Shown: positions 1-12,454, counted from the first letter of the stretch. The stretch is 64,000 bases of DNA from Ampullaceana balthica (GCA_944989445.1 CALYLW010000285.1:1619299-1683298), one strand, 5' to 3'. The notes: generated by a model from the letters alone, not told the origin. Numbers and translations are program-made.

Positions 1-360
1 CGTAAAATGAGATAATTGGTATTTAGTGGAGAAATAACCCCGTAAAATGAGATAATTGGTATTTAGTGGAGAAATAACCCCGTAAAATGAGATAATTGGT
101 ATTTTGTGGACAAATAACCCCGTAAAATGAGATAATTGGTATTTAGTGGAGAAATAACCCCGTAAAATGAGATAATTGGTATTTAGTGGAGAAATAACCC
201 CGTAAAATGAGATAATTGGTATTTTGTGGACAAATAACCCCGTAAAATGAGATAATTGGTATTTAGTGGAGAAATAACCCCGTAAAATGAGATAATTGGT
301 ATTTAGTGGAGAAATAACCCCGAAAAATGAGATACTTAATATTTTGATCAGAAATAACCT
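1..360. repeat. 40-bp tandem array with a 120-bp higher-order unit
   Basis: Eight near-perfect 40-bp units (1, 41, 81 ... 281) plus a diverged ninth at 321. Units 3 and 6 differ from the rest at the same two sites (tttgtggac instead of ttagtggag), giving an A-A-B pattern with a 120-bp period. The ninth unit runs into single-copy sequence that aligns with 32650-32700, where only one unit exists. The array therefore looks like a local amplification of a pre-existing segment. It is cut by the window start. Confidence 0.95.
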
Positions 361-1100
361 GGTAAAATTTCGTGATAGACAATTCAAAACACATAGAGTA
401 TCGTCATCAAAGCGTTTTTGATAGACGCACTAATTGAGGATTTAGGTTGTAAGTTTTGATGTTCTATTAAAAAAATAGACTTTTATATCATTTGGTTATT
501 TCAAAAAAATAATAAATTCCGTTGAAACAAAGAAAAAATTGATGTTGAACTTTTAAAATTTCTCATTTTGGCCAAAAAATTTGATTGCATGACATTATAA
601 CGTCGCCACTCATAATTACATCGCCAAAATGTGTAGTTTGATTCATTTCCTTATTCATCTCAAAACGAATATATCATTGATTTGTAAACAGATTTAGAAA
701 TATTTTTTTTTAATAAAAAAAATACAATTACAATTTGTAGCTATTTATATATATTTTGTTGTCAATTGTTCGATCTGTTAGCTTTAGTCAAATGATGTTA
801 ACTGAAATTTCCCGTTGAAAATCATTTGCAGTTCAGAAATTTGAATGAAATTCCGCAATATCATTAGAATGTATTACTAAAACAATTTTTAAAATAGACT
901 TTAAAGTTGTGTATTAAAACAACACTCTATTATTATTAATAACTAATGTGGTGTCTCCCCAGCAAGGGGTGTGAAACAAAGTTGATAATACAATCACACT
1001 AAGGTGGTGTCTCCCCGGTCAGGGGTGTGAAACAAAGTTGATAACACAATCACACTAAGGTGGTGCCTCACCAGTTTGGGGTGTGAAACAAAGTAAAAAA
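361..1100 (+). repeat. Diverged paralogue of the 32.65-34.18 kb segment, ending in three minisatellite units
   Basis: Many blocks align in order with 32660-33240, for example ttgatcagaaataa, catttccttatt and aaaacaacactctatta. At 945-1095 there are three copies of the roughly 56-bp unit (cactaaggtg...gtgtgaaacaaagt) that is present about eight times at 33747-34176. Here no C1q exon follows the minisatellite; a MITE-like repeat follows instead. Confidence 0.8.
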
Positions 1101-1135
1101 TAAGAAAAACCCGTAAAAAACCAAGTTTTTTTTAC

Positions 1136-1596
1136 TATAAATACTTTATGTACGAGAAGTAACTAAAAGAATGTTCATTATAATACGCAGCGCCAGACCA
1201 TCCAGAAATACAAAATTGCAGTTGTGTCGTAAAACATGTTTAATATAATGCGCACCGATCATGAATATGTTTATAAAAAGAGTTGTCAATAAAATACGCA
1301 CCTTATTGCGCGACAGAAAGGTTGTTCAATATAATACGCACCGCGACGCTCTATCTAAAAAAAATAGCATGATACATAGGAATAAATAAAATAATCTAAA
1401 AAATCAATAGATTAATTACGTCCATGCGATCGGTCTGAAATTTTGATACATTGTTTTTATTATCGGTACGAAACTGCCTGCAAAATTTCAGCTCGCTAGC
1501 TTACGAGCAAGTGGGTTAAAAATCGATCAAAAGTTTTGGCAACAAGGGCGGGCGGGCGGGATGCCGCAGACACCACGAGTTAATATAAAGGATTTA
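1136..1596 (-). mobile_element. MITE-like palindromic repeat (AAATCCCTTATAT family), diverged copy
   Basis: Bounded by taaatactttat and gttaatataaaggattta, which are degenerate versions of the inverted ends of the copy at 30541-30932. The interior shares the cgatcggtctgaaattttgatac block. There is no ORF. The family has at least six copies in this window. Confidence 0.65.
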
Positions 1597-2660
1597 AAAA
1601 CAGCATCGTCATGGTGGTGGCAAGTCATATTAAATGACACGTCTTCCCCATCCACTGTTTTACCGATTTATTTCCCTTATTTACTTATTATTTAAAATCC
1701 TCATTTAGAATCGCCGGTACCTTGGCGCCACGTGACTCGTGCACCACCTTTTCGCTCTGTTCTGCGCTTCCTTTTCAAATCCTTGGCACGGTTCCTAACT
1801 TCCTATGTATATACATACATATATATATATAATATATATATACTATATATATTATAGATAGGTATCAACCCTTATCTTGATAATATTTAAAGGAAGCTAG
1901 ACAACAGAAAACAATTCAGAAAAGTGTACGAAATATCAAATGATATACGTGCTTAAAACGAACTTTCGTTATGATTACTTTTTTTCCCTCTAGTTTTCAT
2001 GTTGTTATTTTAATATTGTGTCTGTGTATGCGTTTTATAATTTATATTTATTTTTTTGAAATTAAATATTCTTATTAATTTTTTGTTTACATTAATTTTC
2101 AGGTGGAAACGCCGAATTTTGTTGCCTACGTTGACATGAAAACAGCGGAGAATTAACTGTTTAAAATAAACTTATTTTAATTGTGTGTACAAAGGAGTTA
2201 AAATAAATGGTTTTTGGCTAATGTTAATCATTATGATACTTAATTTGTTTCTAGTTATATTTTGGAAATCCCGATATAGGATTTGGAAAATCCCGATTTG
2301 ACGTGAGCAATTTACTCCATGTACTCATCCACGACATCTTGGTTGTGTTCAGACTTCTGTTTTTAATAATATAATATTCCTTTTAAAAAAAGCCAATTTT
2401 GACTCGATTTTATCATAATTAAGCTCTTTAAGGTTAAGGTAGTGTGTAAAATCAAATTATCGTTGTTGATGCTTATATTGAAGTGAGTGATTACATTACA
2501 ATTACACATACATTATAAGTGACTAAACAAAACCAAAACTAATTCTATGATACTTAGAATCAATTTGAATTACAACTTATCTGTTAGAGAAGCTACTTCT
2601 GTACAGAAAATTATTGAATGCTACGCTTTTCCATGGTTTGTGTATAGTCTTGCATTCTTA
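1597..2660. other. Intergenic, no gene seen
   Basis: AT-rich sequence with a TA-rich microsatellite at about 1805-1860. No open reading frame with recognisable content and no splice-framed exon was found. Confidence 0.5.
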
Positions 2661-2726
2661 TTGGAGTTTTATATGCTGATAAAGTGTTGGTTTTTCTGGT
2701 TTCTTCAGACAACCCAATCCATTCCA
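2661..2726 (-). mobile_element. Short 3' remnant of a CR1/jockey-like LINE
   Basis: The minus strand reads WNGLSEETRKTNTLSAYK, matching WNGLPEESRKTNTLSTFK at the C-terminus of the copy at 35068-35457. Only about 65 bp is recognisable. Confidence 0.75.
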
Positions 2727-4949
2727 CACCTCACCAAATTGAGGTAGAATTTTGGTTTTATATTCTAATTAGATCAGTGCAAGTTTATTATCATAAAGCA
2801 TAAGGTTTTGTTTTATTTTTTAATTACTTCAGTGACATGTGGATGTCATGAAAGTTTCTCATGTACTTTGACTGGAAGATTTGATTAAAAGAATATGGTG
2901 TCCAGATAAAATTTATCAAATCTCAAAGCATTCTTTAAGTATTCCATTAGTTCTCTGTGAGCAGCTTCTGCTAAGCCTTTTTTCTATCACTTTACATTTG
3001 TAAATAATTTCGGGCATCTTTGACATAACTTAGCAAATAAAAAGTTTACATTGTCACTAGCAAAGTTTCTACTTCTGTTGGTGTGTAGAGATTTTTTCTG
3101 CCTCTGTCAGTTCTTCTATAGTTTTCAAAATAACCTCAAAATGACTCCATGGTATATTCACTATTTTGTATCCTGAAGTCTGTTTAATGCTTTTCTTGTA
3201 GAAGCAATTAGATTTTCCAAACAGTATATGGGCATGAATAAGAATGCGTAACAACGTTCTAGTGTAATAAAATAGTTAGAGAGTTCGTTTCGTAAACAAA
3301 TTAGGTTTAATAAACTGTTTGAGCGAGATTTGAGAGTGAGATTTTATGTTTTTGCGTCTTTCTTAAAATCGTGTATACTTTCGAGCCTATGCAGTTCTTT
3401 ATTTAAAGATCATCATTTATTTAAAACCATTTTATAAATGTCGTAAGCAGATTTACTTTTGCTTCAATGAAATCGTTGAAAGATTCTGCATTGTCTAATT
3501 TTTTTTAATCGTTACACATCACACAACTGGACTTGTTTGATAATTATGCGAAATATATGAAGAGCTATCGAATACATTGGAAATATATTTGGTATCTTGT
3601 TCCTGAAGAAAGATGATTTTTCACCAACTGCATCTCTTAAAATTGCTAAGAGCTCAGTTTGAATTTTAGATGATAATTTTTTTACCCTTTTTTCACACAA
3701 CGGTCTCGGAATGATCGAGCGTTCTTTGCAAGCAAATACAATGATTCCAGAATATTGCCTTTATTTCCCACAGTATTTTCCTCTCTTTGACAGCAAAAAA
3801 TCACATTCAATTTTGCCAATATTTAATAATGTCAAACATTCTAACAAGAACTTCTTGCCATTTTGTTTAGCTTTCTTTTACAACAACTTATTGTTGTTCT
3901 TTGCCAATTCTTTTTTATCCGATTTCTGATTCTTTCCAATTGCAAAAAAAACTTTGGAAATGTTGATCACTTGTTGGATTTATGCGTGCAAAGTTTTAAT
4001 TTTATAAAAAAATCAATTTTGCTTAATTATTATTGATATTTTTTATTATGTTTTTGTTGATGTCACAAATACTCACAAAAGACTTTACAATAAAAATAAC
4101 GACACTTTGGTAGAATAAGACAATTAAGTACGCCACATTTTCTTTTTAAGTAGTTTACTTACATCAAAATCAAACTTGAATCAATTATATGTACCTGAAC
4201 AATATTGTTATGTTCGTACCCTACTTTAGCCCCTATGTTTTTCAGTTCAGTAGCATTTGTATCAGTAGACTTTTGATTCATAATAGAGTTTGAAGTTTTG
4301 GCATTAGAAACGTTCAATTTTCATGTAGTTTCTTCATTTCTTATATTTTTTATCTTAGTTGTTATTTTATTAAACTTTGTTATAACGTTTTTCATTTTTA
4401 GAAGCTAATTAACGATGAATTTGCACATACACACACACAATGTAGCGCGCGGAGCATTCGATTGGCTCATGTTTCATGTACAGTAAGTTTTGGTTTTAGA
4501 ACTGGAGCGGCTGTCAAAGTTAATACTGATTTAAGCTATCACCACATCAGTGTTACAGTGTTATGTTCTCATACTACTAAAGTACTTTTCATTAAAGTAG
4601 CATTAATATCAGAAGAATGTTATCCAATAAGGAGTTTGAACTTTGGACAGTTGAAACGTTCACATGCTCTAGGATAGTTCCTTTATTTCTTTTACTAGGC
4701 TTTTCTGTTATTTCGATTAAAAGCTCCACTTTCTTATATTTATTATTATTATTATTAGAAACCAATTAACGACTAGAAATTTGACACCCCTAGAAGAGTG
4801 CCGCCCGGGGCATTTCCCCCCCCCCTTTGCCCCCCTCGCTACGCCACTGCTACTAATTCTATCACCACCACTAATACCACTTATCCACAAGGCGCACGTA
4901 CATAACATAAACATAGTAATAGTAAGACTATAATTTAATCAATTATATT
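2727..4949. other. Decayed repeat DNA, possibly an old hAT transposase on the minus strand
   Basis: Short minus-strand open stretches (3069-3254, 3512-3700) have a composition and spacing that could belong to a decayed hAT transposase, but no diagnostic block survives. At about 4790-4855 there is a repeat end, GC-rich with a long C tract, containing ctcgctacgccactg; a similar end lies at 59969-60040 in the opposite orientation. No host gene was recognised. Confidence 0.3.
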
Positions 4950-5030
4950 AGTGCTTCTCAAATTTTCTAGTATGGTAAACCGGCAGGAATTTTTCATTGC
5001 GCCAGGGACCTGTGCACTATTTTCCTGTAC
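4950..5030 (+). mobile_element. Truncated hAT-type MITE (left half)
   Basis: Begins agtgcttctcaaattttctag and continues with ggcaggaattttt and ccagggacc, in the same order as the intact element at 52550-52734. The right inverted end is missing. Confidence 0.75.
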
Positions 5031-5284
5031 TGACGTAACAAAAGGAGTCCAACATGACCTACGTCCTACAACACTTTTTGACATGAATTCGGCTTGTTTT
5101 ATGCTACATGCTATCCTGCAGTTGTGAAAAAGAATAATCTTAAGCCTAGATTGCTTATTGTTCATTTACTACCGCCTTCATTTAGTATTAAATGTGTTGA
5201 TGAAGGCAGCCACCATTTTGTTTAAACTATTTTTAACTTGATGGTATTTTTTTAAAAAATCCTTACTAAACCATACGTTTTTAC

Positions 5285-5670
5285 TAGAGCTGCAGAAATT
5301 AAAAATTAATTTCTCGATTAATCGTTAAAAATTTTTAACGATTAAATTATGTTTTAACGATTAATCGACCCATCACAAATTATTGGAAGTCAATTTTTTT
5401 GTTTTTAAATAATAAAAAAATAACTGCCGATTAATAATAAATTTCCTGACGATTACAAGAACATTTTCGTTTTAAACTTTTGATCGATGGGAATGTTCAA
5501 AATGTTGATAAAGTGTGCCTACCATGGCTCTAACACTTCACCTACTTATCAAACCAAATGAAAGGCGTATTAAGCTAATGGAAGAAATGGAGTCTAACTC
5601 AGAGACAGACAATGACGACAGCTCTCCCGACGAATTACTGCGTTACACAAATGGAGTTGAAAGTTCCTGA
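5285..5670 (+). mobile_element. Remnant of a hAT-like element
   Basis: Starts with gctgcagaaatt and ttctcgattaatcgtta, an end motif also present at 30200. A short open stretch at about 5570-5668 is rich in Glu, Ser and Asp (MEEMESNSETDNDDSSPDEL). No complete transposase or right end is visible, so the class assignment is tentative. Confidence 0.35.
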
Positions 5671-6931
5671 ATCCATTAACGTCCTACACGTTTTTTAAAA
5701 CGTTTCCCTCAGTGTCATAAAGAATCCAAGTATGTATTGCTATGAATTGGGTTGGGATTTTTTAAAAATTGCTTAAAACGTATTTATTGTTATACTGACT
5801 TCATCTTTTAGGATAAGCTTACAGAATGGTTACTTTACGTAAACAATAGTCTAACTTGAGTTTATTACTATTTTTATCTGTAGTTGTGTACTATTAATTT
5901 TGGACGAAAAGTTTCACAGAATCACATCTTCAACAAAAAAAAACCTATAAAAACTACCACAAAACGTCCCGAAACGAGGGAAAGCACTAATGGAAAGTAA
6001 ACATTGACTTTGCCGGAAGTGGACTAAAACTTCTTCTACTTTTTTACGTTGAATGATTTCATTGTGCTTCAAGATTAGAGACGTGGCGAGGATTATTAAA
6101 ATTTTGAATTCCTCTAACTAGAATGTCTGAATGGAAATTCCCGATATTTTTGTTTTTGTAAATCATGATTTGGTAACGTGGTTAAAGAATTTAGCATTTC
6201 AGAACTTAAGAAGGAGAAGTAAGAACATTTAAAATGTCATTTTATTATAATAAGGCGTTGAATTTAAATTGGTTTTAACTCCGTTTATATTTATAATAAT
6301 AAAAACAATAATAATGTTTTCAAATAAGTGCTGCCAACTTTACGCCATTTATATTTAAATTTAGTTTCATTTTCAGTTTTACAATAAATTCAGTCATCAA
6401 CATCAATGTAACAGTTTATCTTAAGTAACACATGGATCAAATTTTATAGCAAAAGAAAACACGAGTCACATAATATATACACTTTTAATCTAAGACATTA
6501 ATAGTATAGTGATTGGTGACACTGACATGCACATCCGTTTACGTTATATTGTGTGTGTGTGTTTACGTGTGAGACTGTGTGAGTGACAGTGTTTGTGAGT
6601 GTGTGTGTAACTGTGTGTGTGACTGTATGTGTGTTCGTGTGTGTGTGTGAAAATATTGTATAGCTTTCTCCCTTTAGTTATATAATATCATGAACAACAC
6701 AACAAGTACGGTACTTATATTTACCATGGATTATTGATATAAAAGTTGAATTAAACTATAACTAAACATTTAAAAAATGACTTCTTTAAGGTTTCGTTAT
6801 AAATTGTAGGTTTACAAGCTTAACTGGCGCTTAGTTGTGTGTGATTATGTGCGCATTTAAAGGTATGTTGGCTATAAACACCATATCATAATTTAACCCA
6901 GAACTTTGATCGTGAACAGTGATATGTGCCC
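5671..6931. other. Intergenic, no gene seen
   Basis: AT-rich sequence with a (GT)n/(GA)-interrupted microsatellite at about 6548-6650. No gene-like reading frame was found. Confidence 0.5.
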
Positions 6932-7096
6932 AGAAGCGTAACTGGGTTTTCCGCGTCCTTGGCTAATTCATTTTTGGCGCCCTATTTTCAAAATATAGAA
7001 AATACTAAATTATACTGATTAAATTTGATTATTGAAAGATTAGACTTCGGCGCCCTTGGCAACTGCCCCGATGCTAAGTCGTTGTTACGCAAACTG
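6932..7096. mobile_element. hAT-type MITE, 165 bp, 8-bp TSD
   Basis: Ends are cagaagcgtaac and gttacgcaaactg, imperfect inverted repeats. The element is flanked on both sides by tatgtgcc (6924-6931 and 7097-7104), a perfect 8-bp duplication as expected for the hAT superfamily. It has no coding capacity. Confidence 0.9.
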
Positions 7097-7511
7097 TATG
7101 TGCCCACAATTTCTATTATTTAAAGCAGTGGTACCCAAACTTTTTTGACCCACGGACCCCTTTTATACTCAAAACTTCCCCACGGACCCCCAAGTGAAAA
7201 AAAACTTTATAAAAGTTAGTACAAAAATTACACAAGCAACATTTTTTTATGAAAAGTGTGGTATTTATTGAAATTATCACTTTTGTTTAAGATTAAATTG
7301 AAAACAATTAATAAGTTGGATTAACGTGATGAGATTTCATGAGTGTACGAGCAACAAAGCCCAACCAATGACGTTCCGCCACCGTTCGGTGGTATGTTGT
7401 AACTCACCTCCAACAGCCGTCTCGACCGGCATACATGTGCAGCACGTCAAAAATACTATTCATTACAGTTCAAATAAATAACTCGTAAAAACAGAGATTT
7501 TGACTATAAAT

Positions 7512-7690
7512 CCCAACGCCCATAACTCAAAATAAAGTCTTGGAAGAAATACTGCACAAAAAATAACTCGTTTTGAACGTCCGCGTAAACGTGTTCAATA
7601 TGACTGGCTGTAGGAGCCATATGTGTTTGAGGGACCAATAGCTATCGATGACCGCACGGAACATAGCCTTTTAATATATAGGATTTATGA
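7512..7690. repeat. Internally deleted MITE-like palindromic repeat
   Basis: Runs from gactataaatccc to ttaatatataggattta, the end motifs of the AAATCCCTTATAT family. The interior is unlike the fuller copies. It lies inside the hAT element at 7126-10046. Confidence 0.45.
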
Positions 7691-7915
7691 CCGACTCAGT
7701 GTTTGTGTGTAGGAACCGCAAATCCTCACGAGCACCAATTTCTAGTAGTTAATTTTGTTGTTGTTGTTGTTGTTGTTTTTTATGATGAGGTTCATAACGC
7801 CACTGAATCTCTGTTCTACCAAATAGGAGGACAGGAAAACAGTCAAAAAATTCTGCACAATAACCTATAATGCATGATTTAAAATTGGGATCTGACTTTG
7901 TAACCAGAATTTGTG

Positions 7916-8248
7916 CTATCCTAGTCCAAACATTGGTTTTAGTTCCTCATTTGTGGATATTTCAATAAGCTGCTCCTGTATTAGTATGTATTCATCTGTG
8001 TTTTGGACCTGAGATTGTCCATGCGCTAAAGAGTTCAACTGCCATTCGGAAATATCAAATAGTGACGAAAGCCTACAAATCTTTAGTTCAGGTCTGAGGT
8101 CTGCATGAAGAGCCGTTAAGTCTTTGTTTTCCAGGAATTCGGACACTGAATCAAAGAGAGCACAAAATCGATTTAAACATGTACGTGATGATAACCAGCG
8201 TACTTCTGTGTGAATAAATAATCTATTATAGTCTTCTTCATTTTCCAA
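7916..8248 (-). pseudogene. hAT transposase fragment (ZBED5-like)
   Basis: A 110-codon open stretch begins MENEEDYNRLFIHTEVRW and contains the conserved HTEVRWLS block, followed by an Arg/Cys helix and FDSVSEFLENKD. In the family this lies in the middle of a transposase of about 550-650 residues, so most of the catalytic RNase-H-like fold is missing or out of frame. It belongs to the element bounded by 7126 and 10046 and is not a host gene. Confidence 0.8.
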
Positions 8249-8571
8249 ACTATAGTAAGCAAATAATCTCTCATTAAGGCATTCCTTTTAATTTTACTAA
8301 ATGCTCTAATGACATAATGTATCGATCCATGCAAACATTCAATAAATTTTTTTGAATATTTGATGTTGATGAATAACTAATTTACTGAAAATAAATTTGG
8401 TACAGAATGTTTTAAGTATGCCAGAAAGTCAAGAGTATTGCTTTAACTTCAAATATCTTTTTAAAAAATTCAGTTAATAACGTTTCACCGTTCGTATCTG
8501 TTTCCAAACATTTAGCCATACTTCAAATATTCATTAACACCATATTGTCGGAATTGTTTCTTCGGCTCACT

Positions 8572-8735
8572 CAGTGCTGGATTTACCTATTTGCTAAACA
8601 AGCTATAACTTAGGGCCCATACCTTCTTGGGGGCCCCCGGAATTTTGTTTTCATATTTGTCACTGATATAGAATATCTAGACTTCAAAAGGGCCTTAAAT
8701 AGCTTAGGGCCCCATCAAGTCTAAATCCAGCCTTG
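8572..8735. mobile_element. Nested hAT-type MITE, 164 bp, 8-bp TSD
   Basis: Ends cagtgctggattta and taaatccagccttg are imperfect inverted repeats. The flanks are perfect 8-bp duplications, ggctcact (8564-8571 and 8736-8743). It sits inside the larger hAT element and is therefore younger. Confidence 0.9.
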
Positions 8736-8879
8736 GGCTCACTCATTCTCTGTTGTAACAGACCAATATTAAGAATTATTAACGTTTTCAATGGAATGCT
8801 ACAGTAAAACCCTATTGAAAAAATTATTTGATGATAGGATGTTCGTTCGTCCGTCGATACGACGAGGACCACTCTAGTC

Positions 8880-9350
8880 ATCCGAGGGTTGTAGACCGCT
8901 GGTATGGGATGGATGACAAAAGTGACTTGCGCGGTGATTTGGATTAAAGTGAGAAGGAGTTGCGCAGTTCGTCGATCTCACTCTCTCGCCCAAGGCCATC
9001 TTATCCAGCGGCAGGACTAAGTCGAGACGGCTGGTGATGGAGACGGGTGCAGTGGATGGCCATGATGTCCTGTGTGTCTTGTCATGCCCTTAGCGTTCCA
9101 CAACGCTTTGCTGAGATTCGCCTTTTTGACCGTTGACCAACTAGTGGTTCCTCCGCTCTGTCCACCGAATCCAGTCTTCACGTGCATAGATAGACATATC
9201 TAGATCACCGAGGGTTTGAGACCCGTCGGCTACCCTCACCAGGTTTAGCCAGCCAGTCGAAGCCGTTGCCCGGGGTGTGGCTACTGCGCACGTTGCAGTT
9301 TCTATGAGCCACTGGTGAGAGCTGTGAGACAACTTCCGGATTAATAGTTA
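8880..9350. repeat. GC-rich insert of unknown class
   Basis: Markedly higher GC than its surroundings, with many CpG, and embedded in the hAT element at 7126-10046. Short overlapping open frames occur on the minus strand (9141-9332, 9205-9405) but resemble no family I know. The composition suggests a captured or separately inserted sequence. Confidence 0.4.
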
Positions 9351-10194
9351 TTGTATTAACAGCCACAAAATGACAAAACCAAGTAAAATACAACCAGACG
9401 AGCATAGAGGGAATTCATTTCGAAGATCAGTTCCTTGATAACTTTAATTTCCTTAATTTGCATTTGTATGTTGTATATTTCTCCAGCGCTTGATTGTTTT
9501 TGTCTTTTAATGACAGCAGAGAAATTTAGGTTCCGCCATTTTGAACAACCGGAAGTAGTCATCTTAATGATATGATACACTTTAGATAGATATAACTTCC
9601 AGACACATGGAAAAATAGACAACCTTGCAACCCTCGTAGATTCAATTTAAAAACTTGTATTTTTCTACTTATAGTTATAGGAATTCGGCATTTCTTCTAT
9701 ATCAAGCTTGACCTTTCAACAAACCAAGTATTTTGATTGGTTATAGATGTTGAATTACAGTAGGTCTACTACTTTTTCTACGTAAAACAACATTGTATTC
9801 ATGAAGGATACCACCTAAGATGGTATTTATTTAGTAGAACAGGCATTCACATACTATTTTATTTATTATTATTTATTTTAATTTCAATAATAATTATAAT
9901 TTATCATTTTATTATTTGATGTTAAGCCTTGCGCGGACCCCCTGACGTTGTTCAGGGAACCCCAAATCAATTTTAATTTTCCACGGACCCCCTTAAGGGT
10001 ACCGTGGACCCCTGGGGGTCCGTACGGACCACTTTGGGAACCACTGATTTAAAGGGATAATTTTATAAGCTATATTATCAAAAAGGATTTATGGCCTCAT
10101 TTTTGGGACTTGTTTCTTAAATAAATTTTCGGATCGCTCCTCTGCATTTCCATAAAATGACTTTTTGAATATTGCGCCCCTCGATTTTTTTTTA

Positions 10195-12237
10195 CATATG
10201 CATGCCTTAAAAACAGCAAAGTCGTATGCCCAAAAAGTTGCCCGTCAATGTGCCAATACCTACTGGCTTAACCTCTGCTCCAGCATACAATCAGCTGCAG
10301 ACGTGGGCAATGCCAAAGCCATGTACGAAAATATCAAAACAGCAACTGGCCCTTCGACGTCCAAAGTTGCCCCCCTAAAGTCCAAAAGTGGAGAAATTAT
10401 CCAAGACCATGCAGGACAGCTAAAACGGTGGGTTGAGCATTATCTGGAACTGTACTCAACAGTTACCACAGTCTTCAGCACCGCTCTAGATGACATCCCC
10501 GATATGCAACTCATGGAAGAACTTGATGTCATACCCACACAGGAAGAGCTGAGCAAAGCAATTGACAGCCTAGCTTTGTGGAAAGCCCCTGGGAATGATG
10601 GCATACCACCGGAAGCTCTAAAGAGTAGCAAGACTGCTTTACTACAGCCATTGCACGAGCTTCTGTCCCTCTGCTGGAAACAGGGCTATATCCCCCAAGA
10701 CTTAAAGGATGCAAATATTTTGAGACTATATAAAAACAAGGGTGATAGAAGTGACTGCAATAATTATCGCGGCATCTCACTCCTTAGTATTGTAGGAAAG
10801 GCCTTTGCCCGTGTCATACTAACACGTTTACAGAGTCTAGCATCCCGTGTATATCCAGAATCTCAGTGCGGTTTCCGTGCTGGTCGGTCTACCATAGACA
10901 TGGTGTTCTTCATACGGCAGCTCCAGGAAAAATGCAGAGAGCAACAGATACATTGCCTTTGTGGACCTTACGAAAGTTTTTGATTTCGTCAGTCGCAAAT
11001 CCTGGTAAAAATCGGCTGTCCCGTACACCTACTCGCCATCATCAGACAGTTCCATGAAAATATGCAGGGCACAATGCAGTTCGATGGAGCTACGTCAGAA
11101 ACCTTTCCAGTCAGCAGCGGAGTTAAACAAGGTTGTGTACTTGCACCAACACTGTTTGCAATGTTCTTCTCTGTACTGCTTCGATACGCATTAAAGGATA
11201 GCAGTGATGGAATCTGGTTACACACCAGAGCTGATGGAGGACTTTTTAACACTGCCCGCCTCCGAGCCAAGACCAAAACTACAGATATCCTAATTTGTGA
11301 GCTACTCTTTGCGGATGATGCGGCATTAACAGCACACACAGAAACTGGTTTGCAACAACTCGTGTCAAGCTTCTCCAATGCCTGCAAAGAATTTGGTCTG
11401 CAAATCAGCTTGAAAAAGAAAAACATCATGGCCCAAGACACACAACCTCCTCCTACCATCAGTATCGTCAATGAAAACATGGAGGTTGTGGACAGCTTCA
11501 CCTACTTGGGCTCCAAGGTCTCAAATACATTGTCCATTGAAGAGGAAATAAACAGTAGAATTGGCAAGGCAGCTGTCACAATGGCTAAATTAAGCAAACG
11601 GTTCTTGCAAAACACCAAGTTAACAGAGAAAACCAAATTGTGTGTCTATAGAGCCTGCGTCATTATTACACTGCTATACGGGAGCGAGACATGGACCACT
11701 TATACATCCAAGAGCGCAAGCTTAATAGCTTCCACTTGAGATGCCTGCGACGCATCCTAGTCATTAAATGGCAAGACAAGGTGCCTAATACTAAGGTCCT
11801 GATGCGCGCCAACACCCAAAGCATGTTCTCAATCCTTAGTGAAAGACGCCTGAGATGGCTAGGACATGTTAAAAGAATGAGCCCTGGACGAATCGCCAAG
11901 GACCTGCTATATGGAGAATTGGCATTGGGAAAGAGGAAGACAGGTCGCCCATGTCTCCGATTTAAAGATGTCTGCCAAAGGGAGATGAAAGCAGCCAGAA
12001 TATGCACAAGCGACTGGTAGTGTAAGGCAGAAGACCGATCTACGTGGCGCACAGATGTCAAAGAGGGCGTCATAGTAGCCGAGGAGCGAAGGATGGAGGA
12101 GGCTACAGAAAGAAGAGCTAGGAGAAAGGCCAAAACATTTGGTAGCACAGAATTAGTGTGTAAAAGCTGGGGTAAAGACTGTCACTCAAGGATAGGACTG
12201 CACAGCCACTCGAGGAAATGCAACCCAACTCAACAGT
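10195..12237 (+). pseudogene. 5'-truncated LINE: reverse transcriptase to C-terminal zinc knuckle, frameshifted
   Basis: Reads as the RT half of a non-LTR retrotransposon ORF2. RT landmarks in order: WKAPGNDGIPPEAL (about 10578), DCNNYRGISLL (about 10753), SQCGFRAGRSTIDMV (about 10861), SGVKQGCVLAPTLF (about 11116) and the catalytic FADDAAL (about 11308). RRLRWLGHVKRM (about 11847) follows. The endonuclease domain is missing, as in ordinary 5' truncation. Frame breaks lie near 10948, near 10990 and near 11695, with an in-frame TAG at 12018. The tail reads CKSWGKDCHSRIGLHSHSRKC-like; Trp stands where a finger Cys is expected. Dead copy; the clade was not assigned. Confidence 0.9.
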
Positions 12238-12280
12238 GATGCACAATCATCTCGCGAGAAGGAAGGATGCCGACAAGAGA

Positions 12281-12313
12281 ATATATATTTATATATATAT
12301 ATATATATATACA
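12281..12313. repeat. (TA)n microsatellite
   Basis: About 16 TA dinucleotides lying between the two facing LINE fragments. Confidence 0.9.
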
Positions 12314-12454
12314 TGGCATCCGTCCGTCCTCATTGGGCGACGGCGTTTACTCCTGCTCCTCTGCCCCACATCTCTTTCTCCTGGCCCTTCTCTCTTCACT
12401 CCTAGCTGTGAGGAATGATTTCGTGACTTGAATACCATCACGCACTTTTTCCCG

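Larger units (their letters stand above)
7126..10046 (-). mobile_element. hAT transposon, degenerate, 2.9 kb, 8-bp TSD
   Basis: Inverted ends cagtggtacccaaa and tttgggaaccactg are flanked by perfect 8-bp duplications, atttaaag (7118-7125 and 10047-10054). The minus-strand fragment at 7916-8248 encodes FIHTEVRWLSSRTCLNRF, a block typical of ZBED5/GTF2IRD2-like hAT transposases. The rest of the transposase is unreadable. Later insertions include a 164-bp MITE (8572-8735) and a short palindromic repeat near 7512-7690. The stretch 8880-9350 is unusually GC-rich and of unknown origin. Confidence 0.88.

Noticed and set aside
3711..3929. 72-codon plus frame
   Set aside because: Phe/Leu-rich translation of AT-rich DNA, no start context or splice framing, and no relation to known proteins.
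9141..9622. Overlapping minus-strand frames in the hAT element
   Set aside because: Short, overlapping in different frames, no recognisable motif; they reflect the GC-rich insert.
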